Below are positions 36,070 to 44,225 of a DNA stretch of 64,000 nt, in pieces (positions within the stretch are counted from its first letter, which is position 1; every line of letters starts with the position of its first letter). The stretch is from NCBI RefSeq assembly GCF_017497975.1, contig NZ_JAGDEL010000001.1:516138-580137 (forward strand). The letters run 5' to 3'. The DNA is from Metabacillus bambusae (lineage in GTDB: Bacteria > Bacillota > Bacilli > Bacillales > Bacillaceae). Made by a program: the position numbers and the translations under genes. The notes beneath the pieces were generated by a model that was not told where the DNA came from, made no database searches, and saw only the letters and a program-made list of their open reading frames with translations.

Positions 36070-36270
36070 ATGAGAGTAAAATGTGTTATTTGTGATAAGG
36101 TTGAGACGATTGAAGATGAAACGTTAATTGCGAAACGTCTAAGAAACCGTCCGATTCATACATATATGTGTAAACCATGTAATGAGAGAATTGAAGAAAA
36201 AACAAATGCCCGAATTGCTACAGGAAAATTCCGATTATATCAGGACAAAAAGTCTGAAGATACTTGGTAA
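36070..36270 (+). CDS. ylaI: YlaI, DUF2197 zinc-ribbon protein
   Basis: A 66-residue protein starting MRVKCVICDKVE, with two CxxC pairs (C5/C8 and C33/C36) forming a zinc ribbon. Function unknown. ATG at 36070 has GAGGTG five bases upstream. The next gene starts within its last two codons. Confidence 0.9.
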   Translation: MRVKCVICDKVETIEDETLIAKRLRNRPIHTYMCKPCNERIEEKTNARIATGKFRLYQDKKSEDTW

Positions 36271-36698
36271 GTAAAAACATATGGAGAGGAATCTTAACTG
36301 GGGTGATTAGCGAAGCTGTTTTAGGTTTGTTCTTAAAATTCATTCAAGCGATTACAGAATTAAAAGTCTATACACTTTTGTTAAACATTGATTTTTTGTA
36401 TAACAAATACTTACCAGAATCGCTAGAGTTCTCACTCCATTTAATTGTTTCCATTATTATAAGCGTGGTATATGTTTTCTTTTCCGAAAAGTTGAACCTT
36501 GATCTCAGGCAACAATTCGTTTTTTTTTTCGTTTTTACAACTCCAACAGTTTATATATATATTCCACTTTCGATTTTTTCAATAAAAGAAACTCCAGCTT
36601 TAAGTGATGGACTAGCCATTTTATGGTGGATGATAGGTCATTTTCTATTTGCACTTCTTCTTCCACTATTGTTTAATCAAATAAAACAAAGGTTCTGA
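36264..36698 (+). CDS. Small polytopic membrane protein, YqhR-like, function unknown
   Basis: A 144-residue protein with four hydrophobic helices (about 6-26, 58-75, 84-104, 118-138). The start is TTG at 36264, overlapping ylaI by seven bases; the ribosome binding site is weak, so expression probably depends on coupling to ylaI. It resembles the YqhR group of Bacillus membrane proteins in length and topology, but I cannot confirm the family. A perfect hairpin follows. Confidence 0.7.
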   Translation: MVSKNIWRGILTGVISEAVLGLFLKFIQAITELKVYTLLLNIDFLYNKYLPESLEFSLHLIVSIIISVVYVFFSEKLNLDLRQQFVFFFVFTTPTVYIYIPLSIFSIKETPALSDGLAILWWMIGHFLFALLLPLLFNQIKQRF

Positions 36699-36719
36699 TA
36701 TTTGAATCAGAACCTTTGT
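36689..36719. terminator. Terminator between the YqhR-like gene and ylaH
   Basis: Perfect stem AAAGGTTCTGAT/ATCAGAACCTTT with a seven-base loop, overlapping the 3' ends of the two convergent genes. Confidence 0.85.
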
Positions 36720-36720
36720 T

Positions 36721-37038
36721 TTATTTAACTTCTTCTGCTTCTTGTTTCTTTGATTGATATAGTCTTATCTTATAAATAATTAATATAAGCGAAGCAACAA
36801 CTAATCCTTCTGCTACCGGTAAAAATATCCCTAAAAAGGTTAGAACTGTACAACCCAAAGCTAAAAACAAATAAATAACAGCTGATTTTAAAATAGGTAG
36901 TTTTTTTGCAAATCCCAGCTTAAAAACAAGGATGGATAAAAGGAGAATGGTTATATAAAGCATCCACATTCCTACCTTTGGGTATTCGACAACACGATAT
37001 AAGCTTGGAAAAAACGAAAGCCTTTCTGTTACATCCAA
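36721..37038 (-). CDS. ylaH: YlaH-like membrane protein
   Basis: A 105-residue membrane protein with three helices and the conserved segment [13 protein letters not shown]. The start is TTG at 37038 with AGGAGGAG upstream; this gives the same length as B. subtilis YlaH. A longer frame to 37077 has no such site. Function unknown. It is transcribed alone. Confidence 0.88.
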   Translation of the reverse strand: MDVTERLSFFPSLYRVVEYPKVGMWMLYITILLLSILVFKLGFAKKLPILKSAVIYLFLALGCTVLTFLGIFLPVAEGLVVASLILIIYKIRLYQSKKQEAEEVK

Positions 37039-37104
37039 TTTTTCTCCTCCTAGCGCAGTACCTTTCTTTTTCCTCAAAATATAATTTTGGAATGTATGGA
37101 AAGA

Positions 37105-37138
37105 GGCTGAATCAAAGAGAATCAGCCTTCTTTTTTAT
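37105..37138 (+). terminator. Orphan plus-strand terminator-like hairpin
   Basis: GGCTGA and TCAGCC arms with an 11-base loop, followed by TTTTTTATTTT on the plus strand. No plus-strand gene lies directly before it; it would stop antisense transcription coming from ylaI. Confidence 0.5.
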
Positions 37139-37143
37139 TTTAC

Positions 37144-37281
37144 GGTTCTGTTAAATTTGGTTGTTGATTTCCGCTGCAGTCGTTCGCTTTCCGTGGGCGG
37201 TCCATGAGCCTCCCGCAGGAGACTCACGTATATCTCCCAATCAACAAAGTACAAAAATCAACAGTGAGCTTTAACAGAGCC
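37144..37281. mobile_element. Class C MITE-like element
   Basis: A 138-bp element with 12-bp near-perfect ends, GGTTCTGTTAAA and (reverse strand) GGCTCTGTTAAA. Extended matching (TTGTTGATTT / AAAATCAACA) lies inside. The flanks TATTTTAC and TATTTTAA agree in 7 of 8 positions, suggesting an 8-bp target duplication. It contains the GCTTTCCGTGGGCGG-type core also seen in class A, so the two classes are related. It lies between ylaH and typA. Confidence 0.7.
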
Positions 37282-37328
37282 TATTTTAAAAAATATTTTT
37301 TAAGTTTATGTTCTTCTCTCATAAATTA

Positions 37329-37347
37329 AAGGCAAAAATAATGCCTT
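37329..37347 (-). terminator. Terminator of typA
   Basis: AAAGGCATT and its partner TTTGCCTTT form a short hairpin followed by AATTTAT on the minus strand, about 60 bases after the typA stop. Confidence 0.5.
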
Positions 37348-37403
37348 TATTTTCATGAGTTTTTTATTTCTTTAAACTATACACAAGGTAATTTAGCTGT
37401 TTA

Positions 37404-39245
37404 TTAGATCCCAGCTAATTTTTTCTTTTTCGCTGATTTTTCACGCTCGTTTTTGTCAAGAATTTTCTTTCTAAGTCTGATTGATTCTGGTGTTAATTCA
37501 CAATACTCATCTTCATTCAAGTATTCAAGTGCTTCTTCTAAAGACATGATACGTGGTTTTTTCATCGTGTTCGTTTGATCTTTGTTAGCTGAACGAATAT
37601 TTGTTTGTTGTTTCATTTTGCAAATATTTACAACTAGATCATTTTCACGAGTATGCTCTCCAACAATCATACCTTCATAAACATCCACACCAGCTTCAAC
37701 GAAGATAATACCGCGATCTTCAACACCTTGAATGCCATAAGTTGTAGATTTACCATTTTCCATGGAAACAAGTACACCTTGACGACGTCCTCCAACCTGA
37801 CCTTTTTGCATTGGTTGGTAGCTATCAAAAGTATGATTAATAATACCGAAACCGCGAGTTAAAGACATAAATTCTGTTGAGTAACCTATTAATCCACGTG
37901 CAGGTACATTAAAGATTAATCTAACTTGCCCGTTACCATTGTTGATCATATCGATCATTTCACCTTTGCGAGCACCGATTGATTCCATTACTCCGCCAGT
38001 ATGTTCTTCAGGTACATCGATTTGTACACGTTCAACCGGCTCACATTTTACACCATCAATATCTTTTACAATAACTTCTGGTTTAGATACTTGAAGTTCA
38101 AAGCCCTCACGGCGCATGTTTTCAATTAAGATTGAAAGATGAAGCTCCCCACGTCCAGAAACGATCCAAGCATCTGGAGAAGCAGTTGGGTCAACACGTA
38201 AGCTTACATCTGTTTGTAATTGAGACATTAATCTCTCTTCTATTTTACGAGAAGTAACAAATTTACCTTCACGTCCTGCAAATGGGCTGTTATTTACAGC
38301 AAACGTCATTTGTAATGTTGGTTCATCAATACGAAGGATTGGTAGAGCTTCTTGATGTTCCACAGGACAAACCGTTTCACCAACGTTAATATCTTCCATT
38401 CCAGAAACAGCAACAAGATCTCCAGCTTCAGCTTGTTCAATTTCTACACGTCTTAAGCCTTGGAATCCAAATAATTTTGTTACACGGAAGTTCTTTATTG
38501 ATCCATCTATTTTCATTAATGATACTTGCTGACCTACTTGCATTGTTCCACGGAATACACGTCCGATTCCAATACGTCCAACATAATCATTATAATCAAG
38601 TAACGCAACTTGGAATTGAAGTGGTTCTTCTCTGTTATCAATTGGTGCAGGAATATGATTAACAATCGAATCAAATATAGCTACCATGTTTTCCTCTTGA
38701 TCCGCTGGATCTGGGCTTGTACTTGCAGTTCCATTAATTGCAGAAGCAAATACAACAGGGAACTCCAATTGGTCTTCATTTGCATCTAGCTCAATGAATA
38801 AATCCAACACTTCATCAACAACTTCTGATGGACGTGCAAAATCACGGTCTATTTTATTAACAACTACTATAGGTGTTAATTTTTGTTCCAATGCTTTCTT
38901 TAATACAAATCGCGTTTGTGGCATACATCCTTCATATGCATCTACAACAAGGAGAACACCATCTACCATTTTCATGATACGTTCTACCTCACCACCGAAA
39001 TCAGCATGTCCTGGTGTATCCATAATGTTAATACGAGTGTCTTTATAATTAATTGCTGTGTTTTTCGCTAAAATCGTAATTCCACGTTCACGCTCAAGAT
39101 CATTTGAGTCCATTGCTCGCTCTGCAACTTGTTCGTTTGTACGGAATGTTCCAGATTGGTGCAATAATTGGTCAACCAATGTTGTTTTACCATGGTCAAC
39201 GTGGGCAATAATAGCTATGTTGCGAATATCGTTTCGTAATTTCAC
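37404..39245 (-). CDS. typA: Translational GTPase TypA/BipA
   Basis: A 613-residue GTPase related to EF-G. It binds the ribosome and assists 50S assembly and growth at low temperature. The G1 motif AHVDHGKTT (14-22), G3 [11 protein letters not shown], and G4 VVNKID are clear. Beta-barrel, two EF-G-like alpha/beta domains and the BipA-specific C-terminal domain follow ([22 protein letters not shown] lies in the latter). Length matches the family. It is monocistronic, between ylaF and ylaH as in B. subtilis ylaG. Confidence 0.97.
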   Translation of the reverse strand: MKLRNDIRNIAIIAHVDHGKTTLVDQLLHQSGTFRTNEQVAERAMDSNDLERERGITILAKNTAINYKDTRINIMDTPGHADFGGEVERIMKMVDGVLLVVDAYEGCMPQTRFVLKKALEQKLTPIVVVNKIDRDFARPSEVVDEVLDLFIELDANEDQLEFPVVFASAINGTASTSPDPADQEENMVAIFDSIVNHIPAPIDNREEPLQFQVALLDYNDYVGRIGIGRVFRGTMQVGQQVSLMKIDGSIKNFRVTKLFGFQGLRRVEIEQAEAGDLVAVSGMEDINVGETVCPVEHQEALPILRIDEPTLQMTFAVNNSPFAGREGKFVTSRKIEERLMSQLQTDVSLRVDPTASPDAWIVSGRGELHLSILIENMRREGFELQVSKPEVIVKDIDGVKCEPVERVQIDVPEEHTGGVMESIGARKGEMIDMINNGNGQVRLIFNVPARGLIGYSTEFMSLTRGFGIINHTFDSYQPMQKGQVGGRRQGVLVSMENGKSTTYGIQGVEDRGIIFVEAGVDVYEGMIVGEHTRENDLVVNICKMKQQTNIRSANKDQTNTMKKPRIMSLEEALEYLNEDEYCELTPESIRLRKKILDKNEREKSAKKKKLAGI

Positions 39246-39476
39246 TCTTTCATCTCCTAAAAATGTATATTCAAATAGGCTCTACTAAAAGGTTTTCCAT
39301 ACTTTTAACAAGTAATACAGTATGACTTTTCGCAGTATTCTAATTGTTATCATTATAATTTCAAAATTACCTTCGATATTATACCATAAACAATGTAGAA
39401 AAGTGTTAAGATTTTAGTTAAACTAGAGGAAGTATAATAAAATATTTTTCTTTTCGGTTGGGAGAGGTCGTTTTTT

Positions 39477-39662
39477 ATGAGACTTGAGAAATGGATTTTT
39501 GTCGTTTTAGCGTTCTTAGCTGTAGCTTGTATGATAGGAATAGGAATTGCTGTAGGAGAGCGGAGTATACTTGGAATTCTATTAGCAATCATTGGATTAA
39601 ATGCTGTTATGGCATCAGGCTTTATTATGAAAAAAAGAATGCGCGAAAAAGGACTTTTATAA
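39477..39662 (+). CDS. ylaF: YlaF, DUF5325 small membrane protein
   Basis: A 61-residue protein with two hydrophobic helices (about 8-24 and 32-51) and a basic C-terminus KKRMREKGLL. It is the divergent neighbour of typA, as in B. subtilis. ATG at 39477 follows GGGAGAGG. Function unknown. Confidence 0.88.
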   Translation: MRLEKWIFVVLAFLAVACMIGIGIAVGERSILGILLAIIGLNAVMASGFIMKKRMREKGLL

Positions 39663-39683
39663 GACAACAACCATTATAAATAG

Positions 39684-39731
39684 AAAACGAAGGCTTATGC
39701 TGAGTAATAATGGCTAAAGCCTTCGTTTTTC
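39684..39731 (+). terminator. Terminator of ylaF
   Basis: AAAACGAAGGCTT pairs with AAGCCTTCGTTTT, with a 20-base loop and a T run on the plus strand. Confidence 0.85.
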
Positions 39732-39776
39732 TTATCTATAACTATCTTATGAAAGAGAACTACCTGTTTCTAATAA

Positions 39777-40241
39777 TTATAAAGGCTTTACTGCTATCAT
39801 GAACTCTTTTGATGTGTATTCATCGAACTCGACCTTAAATTGTTCAAATCCACACTTTCCAAGAAATTGAAGCCATTTATCTTGTTGAATTGGACAACCA
39901 ACGAATAACGCTTTATGTCCTTTTCGACTAAGTTCACTTCCAATCTCAGCTAAGATACTTTTCCCAAAACCTTTCATACGTAAATGTGGGTGAACAAGAA
40001 TGGTTCCAATCCATGGTTTCTCATTTGCTGGAGACCATTCCATTACATAGCTCACACCTACCGGTTTGTCACCTGATTTCCAAATCCTCCATTCACCATT
40101 GAACATTTTGTACGACAATAAATATGTTTGCAAATCTTCTACATTACATTCCTCATTTTGCCATTCGTTGCTTTCAATAATGATTTCTTTAAAAAACTCA
40201 TAATCATCTTTTTCTAAAGACCTTGAAGAGAGTGAAATCAC
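39777..40241 (-). CDS. GNAT-family N-acetyltransferase
   Basis: A 154-residue acetyltransferase. The acetyl-CoA motif is visible as GTILVHPHLRMKGFGKSILAEI (middle of the protein), with R/Q-x-x-G-x-G satisfied by RMKGFG. The start is GTG at 40241, which overlaps the suhB stop codon in a GTGA four-base overlap, so it is translationally coupled to suhB. The substrate is unknown. I recall no counterpart in this position in B. subtilis. Confidence 0.83.
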   Translation of the reverse strand: MISLSSRSLEKDDYEFFKEIIIESNEWQNEECNVEDLQTYLLSYKMFNGEWRIWKSGDKPVGVSYVMEWSPANEKPWIGTILVHPHLRMKGFGKSILAEIGSELSRKGHKALFVGCPIQQDKWLQFLGKCGFEQFKVEFDEYTSKEFMIAVKPL

Positions 40242-41029
40242 TTATTTAAGTATTCCGATAATATATAGTTGTGAAGATTTTTTTCTCCGACAAAGAAAGA
40301 GTTTTTTGTAAGCAAATCAAGCTTCTCACCCGTAATTGTTGACATGCTGCCTCCTACCTCTTCAATTAATACCAGGCCAGCTGCAAAGTCCCATGGAGCG
40401 AGTCTCATTGTCATATATGCATCTAGACGACCTGATGCAACATAGGCACACTCAAGTGCTGCAGAACCATATGAACGTGTCCCACGTACCTTTTTTACAA
40501 TTGGGATCATTAGATTATGATCAATCCGTGGATTTTCTAATAACCATGTAGCATTAACACTTACGATTGCTTCTTCTATCTTTACCTTGTCAAGCTTTGG
40601 TAAGGGGAGGTCATTCATAAATGCTCCTTCACCTTTAAACGCATGATATAATTCATTATGTACAACATCATAAATCAACCCTATATATCCTATACCATCC
40701 CCGTATATACCTACTGAAATGGCAAAATTTCGTTGCTGATGAACAAAATTCATTGTTCCATCAATTGGATCAATAATCCACAACACTCCATCCAATGATG
40801 TTACTTCATCACCATAGCCTTCTTCCCCTAGAATTCGATGTTCTGGGTAGGTTTCTTGAATTTTACCAATTAAAAATTGTTCAATTTCCTTATCCATATT
40901 CGTCACTAAATCGTTAGGATTAGACTTGTATTGTATTGAAAGTGTGGACTCAAAGGAGCTACGAATTTTTTCCCCTGCTTCTTTTACCCACTGTTTTGCC
41001 TTTTGATCAATGTCCTTCCAATTCGTCAT
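40238..41029 (-). CDS. suhB: Inositol monophosphatase family protein (YktC/SuhB)
   Basis: A 263-residue magnesium-dependent phosphatase of the inositol monophosphatase family. The metal-binding motifs GEEGYG, WIIDPIDGTMNFVH and LAPWDFAAGLVLIEEVGG are all intact. B. subtilis YktC hydrolyses inositol phosphate and related sugar phosphates. It is the first gene of a two-gene unit with the following acetyltransferase. Confidence 0.94.
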   Translation of the reverse strand: MTNWKDIDQKAKQWVKEAGEKIRSSFESTLSIQYKSNPNDLVTNMDKEIEQFLIGKIQETYPEHRILGEEGYGDEVTSLDGVLWIIDPIDGTMNFVHQQRNFAISVGIYGDGIGYIGLIYDVVHNELYHAFKGEGAFMNDLPLPKLDKVKIEEAIVSVNATWLLENPRIDHNLMIPIVKKVRGTRSYGSAALECAYVASGRLDAYMTMRLAPWDFAAGLVLIEEVGGSMSTITGEKLDLLTKNSFFVGEKNLHNYILSEYLNK

Positions 41030-41137
41030 AAAGTAACCTCATTTCTATGTAAAAAATCACTCGTGCTATGTTAAGGATACTGTATTGAATTAAAGGAAAG
41101 CAAGTAAGATCAATCAATTATTGTCGCGCAGATAAAA

Positions 41138-41160
41138 ACGAACCCAACGAGGTTCGTTTG
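41138..41160 (-). terminator. Terminator of the 41180 gene
   Basis: AAACGAACC/GGTTCGTTT stem with a short loop, followed on the minus strand by TTTTATC. Confidence 0.75.
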
Positions 41161-41179
41161 TAGATTTCCTCATCTCCTG

Positions 41180-41368
41180 CTATGCCTGGAGCTTCATCCA
41201 CTCTTTTCGTAACTTTTCTAGCTTTAGCTTACATTCTGTTTTTTTCTTTGAGTCTTTATTTTGCATTGCTTCATAAAGGGTGGCTAATTCGTAATCCAAT
41301 TCAAGCCTTAACACCCCAATACGATTGTTAATGATTTTTTGTCCACTCGTTTTCACAATTTGTTTCAT
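41180..41368 (-). CDS. Small conserved protein (YkzI-like position), function unknown
   Basis: A 62-residue charged protein, MKQIVKTSGQKIINNRIG..., predicted to form two helices (a likely coiled coil ending KLRKEWMKLQA). ATG at 41368 has AAAGGGGCGG upstream; the in-frame extension to 41416 contains a second ribosome-binding-like sequence but no better start. It lies next to suhB, where B. subtilis has ykzI. I did not confirm the homology. Confidence 0.7.
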   Translation of the reverse strand: MKQIVKTSGQKIINNRIGVLRLELDYELATLYEAMQNKDSKKKTECKLKLEKLRKEWMKLQA

Positions 41369-41416
41369 CTTTCTACCGCCCCTTTCTTCTCTTTTTTCAT
41401 TAAACAAGGTAACCAT

Positions 41417-41722
41417 GAAACGATTTCAAAGATTCATTTAAGGTATTTAATAGTTTTTTTATATAATATGTGAGTCTAAAAAAAGTTGGAACTATCCGAA
41501 TGAAATTGTGTATTTACCTAGTTTCATGCCCAACTACAGTGATATACTTGCCAGAGTTTTGTTCAAGGCTTACTCTATTCTTATACCACCTTCACTTTAT
41601 ACCGAAACGTTGTTCTTCGTATTTTGAAAGCATATCATTGTGCTTACATGTGCTTATCCGTATATAATATAAGCTCAACATTTAGAATAGGAAATGTAGG
41701 AATAATAGGAGGATTTAGATAA
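41417..41722. other. Intergenic region upstream of yktB
   Basis: 306 bases between two divergent genes. Two AT-rich -10-like sequences (TATAAT near 41462 and 41661) occur; the second, with TTGTGC upstream, may serve yktB. No conserved RNA or repeat was seen. Confidence 0.4.
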
Positions 41723-42340
41723 ATGAATTTTGATGGGTTTACTAGTAAAGATTTTGAAACATTTACTATAGATGGTTTAGAGGAGCGAATGGATGCAATT
41801 CGAGGGCGAATCCAGCCTAAATTTCAAGTAATTGGCCAAGCATTAACTGATGATTTATCTTCTGTCTTACAAAATGAAATGTTTTTACATATTGCTAAGC
41901 ATGCAAGAAGAACGATTAATCCACCAAAGGATACATGGTTAGCGATCGCTGCAAATAAACGCGGCTACAAGCAACACCCCCATTTTCAAGTTGGTTTATT
42001 TGATGATCATCTCTTTATCTGGCTTGCCTTTATTTACGAATTACCTAATAAAGAAAACATAGCGTTAAATTTCTTGAACAATATGGATATTATTAAAAAT
42101 ACAATCCCAGATGATTTCTATGTGTCATTAGATCATACAAAAAAAGATGCTATGCCATTCAATGTTATTGACTTAAAAAGTTCTCTTGAGCGGTTCAGAG
42201 ACGTGAAGAAAGCTGAATTTCTTATCGGTCGTCACATAAATGTAGAAAACCCAATTTTGAATGATGGTGATAAATTGATTAAAGTTATTCGTGAGACCTT
42301 TCAAACACTTATCCCTTTGTATAAACTGTCAGTTGAATAA
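41723..42340 (+). CDS. yktB: YktB, UPF0637 (DUF1054) protein
   Basis: A 205-residue soluble protein of the DUF1054 family. It starts MNFDGFTSKDFETFTIDGLEER and contains HARRTINPPKDTWLAIA and GYKQHPHFQVGLF. Its function is unknown. GGAGGATTT lies ahead of ATG 41723. Its stop codon lies within the first bases of class B repeat B6. Confidence 0.93.
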   Translation: MNFDGFTSKDFETFTIDGLEERMDAIRGRIQPKFQVIGQALTDDLSSVLQNEMFLHIAKHARRTINPPKDTWLAIAANKRGYKQHPHFQVGLFDDHLFIWLAFIYELPNKENIALNFLNNMDIIKNTIPDDFYVSLDHTKKDAMPFNVIDLKSSLERFRDVKKAEFLIGRHINVENPILNDGDKLIKVIRETFQTLIPLYKLSVE

Positions 42341-42511
42341 CAAAAGCTCAGGGCGCCTTGAACAGCCCCGATAAGCATAAGCCACTTATAAATTGAAGGT
42401 ATTTCACCTTCAATTTATAAGTGGCTGTAGATCCAAGAGGGGCTAGGGGCTAGGCGCTTGGATGCCTAGCGCTTATCCACAGTACAAGAATTTTATAATT
42501 TCCTAGACAAC
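42339..42511 (+). repeat. Class B repeat, copy B6 (full length, with DnaA box)
   Basis: A full-length copy: AACAAAAGCTCAGGGCGCC at the start, a strong inner hairpin around AAATTGAAGGTATTTCACC, then GGGGCTAGG and the tail. The tail holds TTATCCACA at 42473-42481, a perfect consensus DnaA box, and ends GAATTTTATAATTTCCTAGAC. The yktB stop codon overlaps its first base. Confidence 0.85.
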
Positions 42512-42516
42512 AATAA

Positions 42517-42551
42517 AAAAATGTCCAGACTCTATGAGCCTGGACATTTCA
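42517..42551 (-). terminator. Terminator of yktA
   Basis: AAATGTCCAG/CTGGACATTT stem with an 11-base loop and seven T on the minus strand. Confidence 0.85.
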
Positions 42552-42566
42552 TATTGATAATATTAG

Positions 42567-42836
42567 CTACATCTTTACAATATGAAGTTCTTCAGATGTC
42601 TTTGCTTTTTTAATAACTCGATAGGTTGAATATCCACTTACTTCTTCAAATTCATTACCAATCGTTTTTTCTTCCGCTTTACTCGGAACAATCTCTTTAA
42701 ACCTACGGTATGCATTCATTAATTGTATACGATCAATCCCTTTTTCATATGCTTTCTCAATACACTCGAAAAATTTAATCACATCAACGGTTTCTTCTGT
42801 ACTCCAGTCCAAGGAGATCGGATATTGATAATCCAT
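42567..42836 (-). CDS. yktA: YktA, UPF0223 protein
   Basis: An 89-residue soluble protein of the UPF0223 family. It begins [20 protein letters not shown] and has the segment [15 protein letters not shown]. Its function is unknown. It follows the nitronate monooxygenase-like gene by about 50 bases on the same strand and could be co-transcribed with it. Confidence 0.92.
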   Translation of the reverse strand: MDYQYPISLDWSTEETVDVIKFFECIEKAYEKGIDRIQLMNAYRRFKEIVPSKAEEKTIGNEFEEVSGYSTYRVIKKAKTSEELHIVKM

Positions 42837-42887
42837 GATGTTACATTCCTCACTCTCTTTTATAGAAGCAGCCTACACATTAACTAC

Positions 42888-43844
42888 CTATATCCATTGT
42901 CTGCGAATAGTCTCAGCTTCTAAGATCATTTTCTCTATTAGGTCTTTTACAGATGGTACATCAGAGATAAGTCCCATTACTTGACCTGCCCATGCAAAAC
43001 CTTCATCTATTTTACCATCATAAATATATCTTTTGTTAGCAACACCACTAATATAATCCTTAAGTTCCTCATAACCACCTGAATCTTTTTCTATCTCAAG
43101 AATTTGATCTGTCCATTTATTCGCAATCGCCCTTCCTGGAGCACCTAATGATTTTTTGATGACGACCGTATCATTTTCATCACATTCTACTATTGTTTGC
43201 TTATAGACTTGGTGTGCATGTACACATTCTTTCGTTGCAATAAATCGTGTACCCATTTCGATTCCTTCAGCACCAAGACTAAGTGCTGCCATTAAACCTC
43301 GTCCATCACCAATACCACCAGATGCTATGACAGGTATAGATACAGCATCAACAACTTGAGGAATTAACACCATCGTCCCGACATCGCTTCTTCCTAAATG
43401 ACCCCCACCTTCCTGACCAACAACCATAACAGCATCTGCACCTAGCTCTTCAGCCTTTACCGCTTGTCGCTTTGCAGCAACTAAGACAAGTTTCTTTACA
43501 TCCACACCTTCTAACATGTCAAAAATAGGTGCAGGATTGCCACCTGTCATTGAGATGACTGGAACCTTTTCTTCAATAGCTACCTCAACAAACTCTTCAT
43601 ATCCCCGTCCATGTTGACCAATTGCAAAGTTTACACCGAATGGCTTTGAGGTTTTTTCTCGGAGTTTTTTTATTTCTGCTCTTAATGCATCTGGCGTTCC
43701 TAACGACATTGCCGTTATTTGACCTAAACCTCCTGCATTTGAGACAGCAGCTGCTAATTCAGAATAGGCTAAATAAGCCAAACCACCTTGTACAATTGGA
43801 TATTGGGTATTTAAAATATCTGTTACTCTTGAATTCCAATTCAT
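42888..43844 (-). CDS. Nitronate monooxygenase / FabK-like FMN enzyme
   Basis: A 318-residue TIM-barrel flavoprotein of the 2-nitropropane dioxygenase family. The start has the PIVQGGLAYLAYSELAAAVSNAGGLG segment (given as a region, 17-42). FMN-phosphate motifs VIASGGIGDGRGLMAAL and GAEGIEMGTRFIATKEC are present. The family includes nitronate monooxygenases and the enoyl-ACP reductase FabK. GQEGGGHLGR with its histidine is shared by both, so the substrate is not resolved. Confidence 0.88.
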   Translation of the reverse strand: MNWNSRVTDILNTQYPIVQGGLAYLAYSELAAAVSNAGGLGQITAMSLGTPDALRAEIKKLREKTSKPFGVNFAIGQHGRGYEEFVEVAIEEKVPVISMTGGNPAPIFDMLEGVDVKKLVLVAAKRQAVKAEELGADAVMVVGQEGGGHLGRSDVGTMVLIPQVVDAVSIPVIASGGIGDGRGLMAALSLGAEGIEMGTRFIATKECVHAHQVYKQTIVECDENDTVVIKKSLGAPGRAIANKWTDQILEIEKDSGGYEELKDYISGVANKRYIYDGKIDEGFAWAGQVMGLISDVPSVKDLIEKMILEAETIRRQWI

Positions 43845-43975
43845 CTCTTAAACCTCCTCTAACTATACTTTTCTATTCTAGACGAATAAAGAAAATCCTT
43901 CATGAATGATTGTTTAGGGGTTGTGAAGACTAACTAATAGCATTGCTAATAAAGCAAAGTTAAGCATCATTTTTA

Positions 43976-44004
43976 TTGACTGTCATTATTGATAAAGGTA
44001 TAAT
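43976..44004 (+). promoter_or_regulatory. Sigma-A promoter of speA with long leader
   Basis: TTGACT and TATAAT are separated by exactly 17 bases. The predicted start near 44011 leaves about 215 bases of untranslated leader before speA. The leader contains the small hairpin CCGTCTGACGG near 44041-44051. The rest of the 381-base gap shows no ORF with a ribosome binding site. Confidence 0.8.
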
Positions 44005-44225
44005 TCATTTGTTTTTATAAATATACAGATTTCGACATGATCCGTCTGACGGTAAAATTGATTTTTTATACAAAACACAAAAATAAGGCAACGGTATTTT
44101 TCATACAATTATGAGAGACTAGTCTTTACTTTATGTCTTATCCCGTTTCCTTTTACTTCATATTTTCTCTGAAGACAACATGTAGGATATATCAATTATT
44201 AATGAAAAAAGAAGGTGGAAAAACG

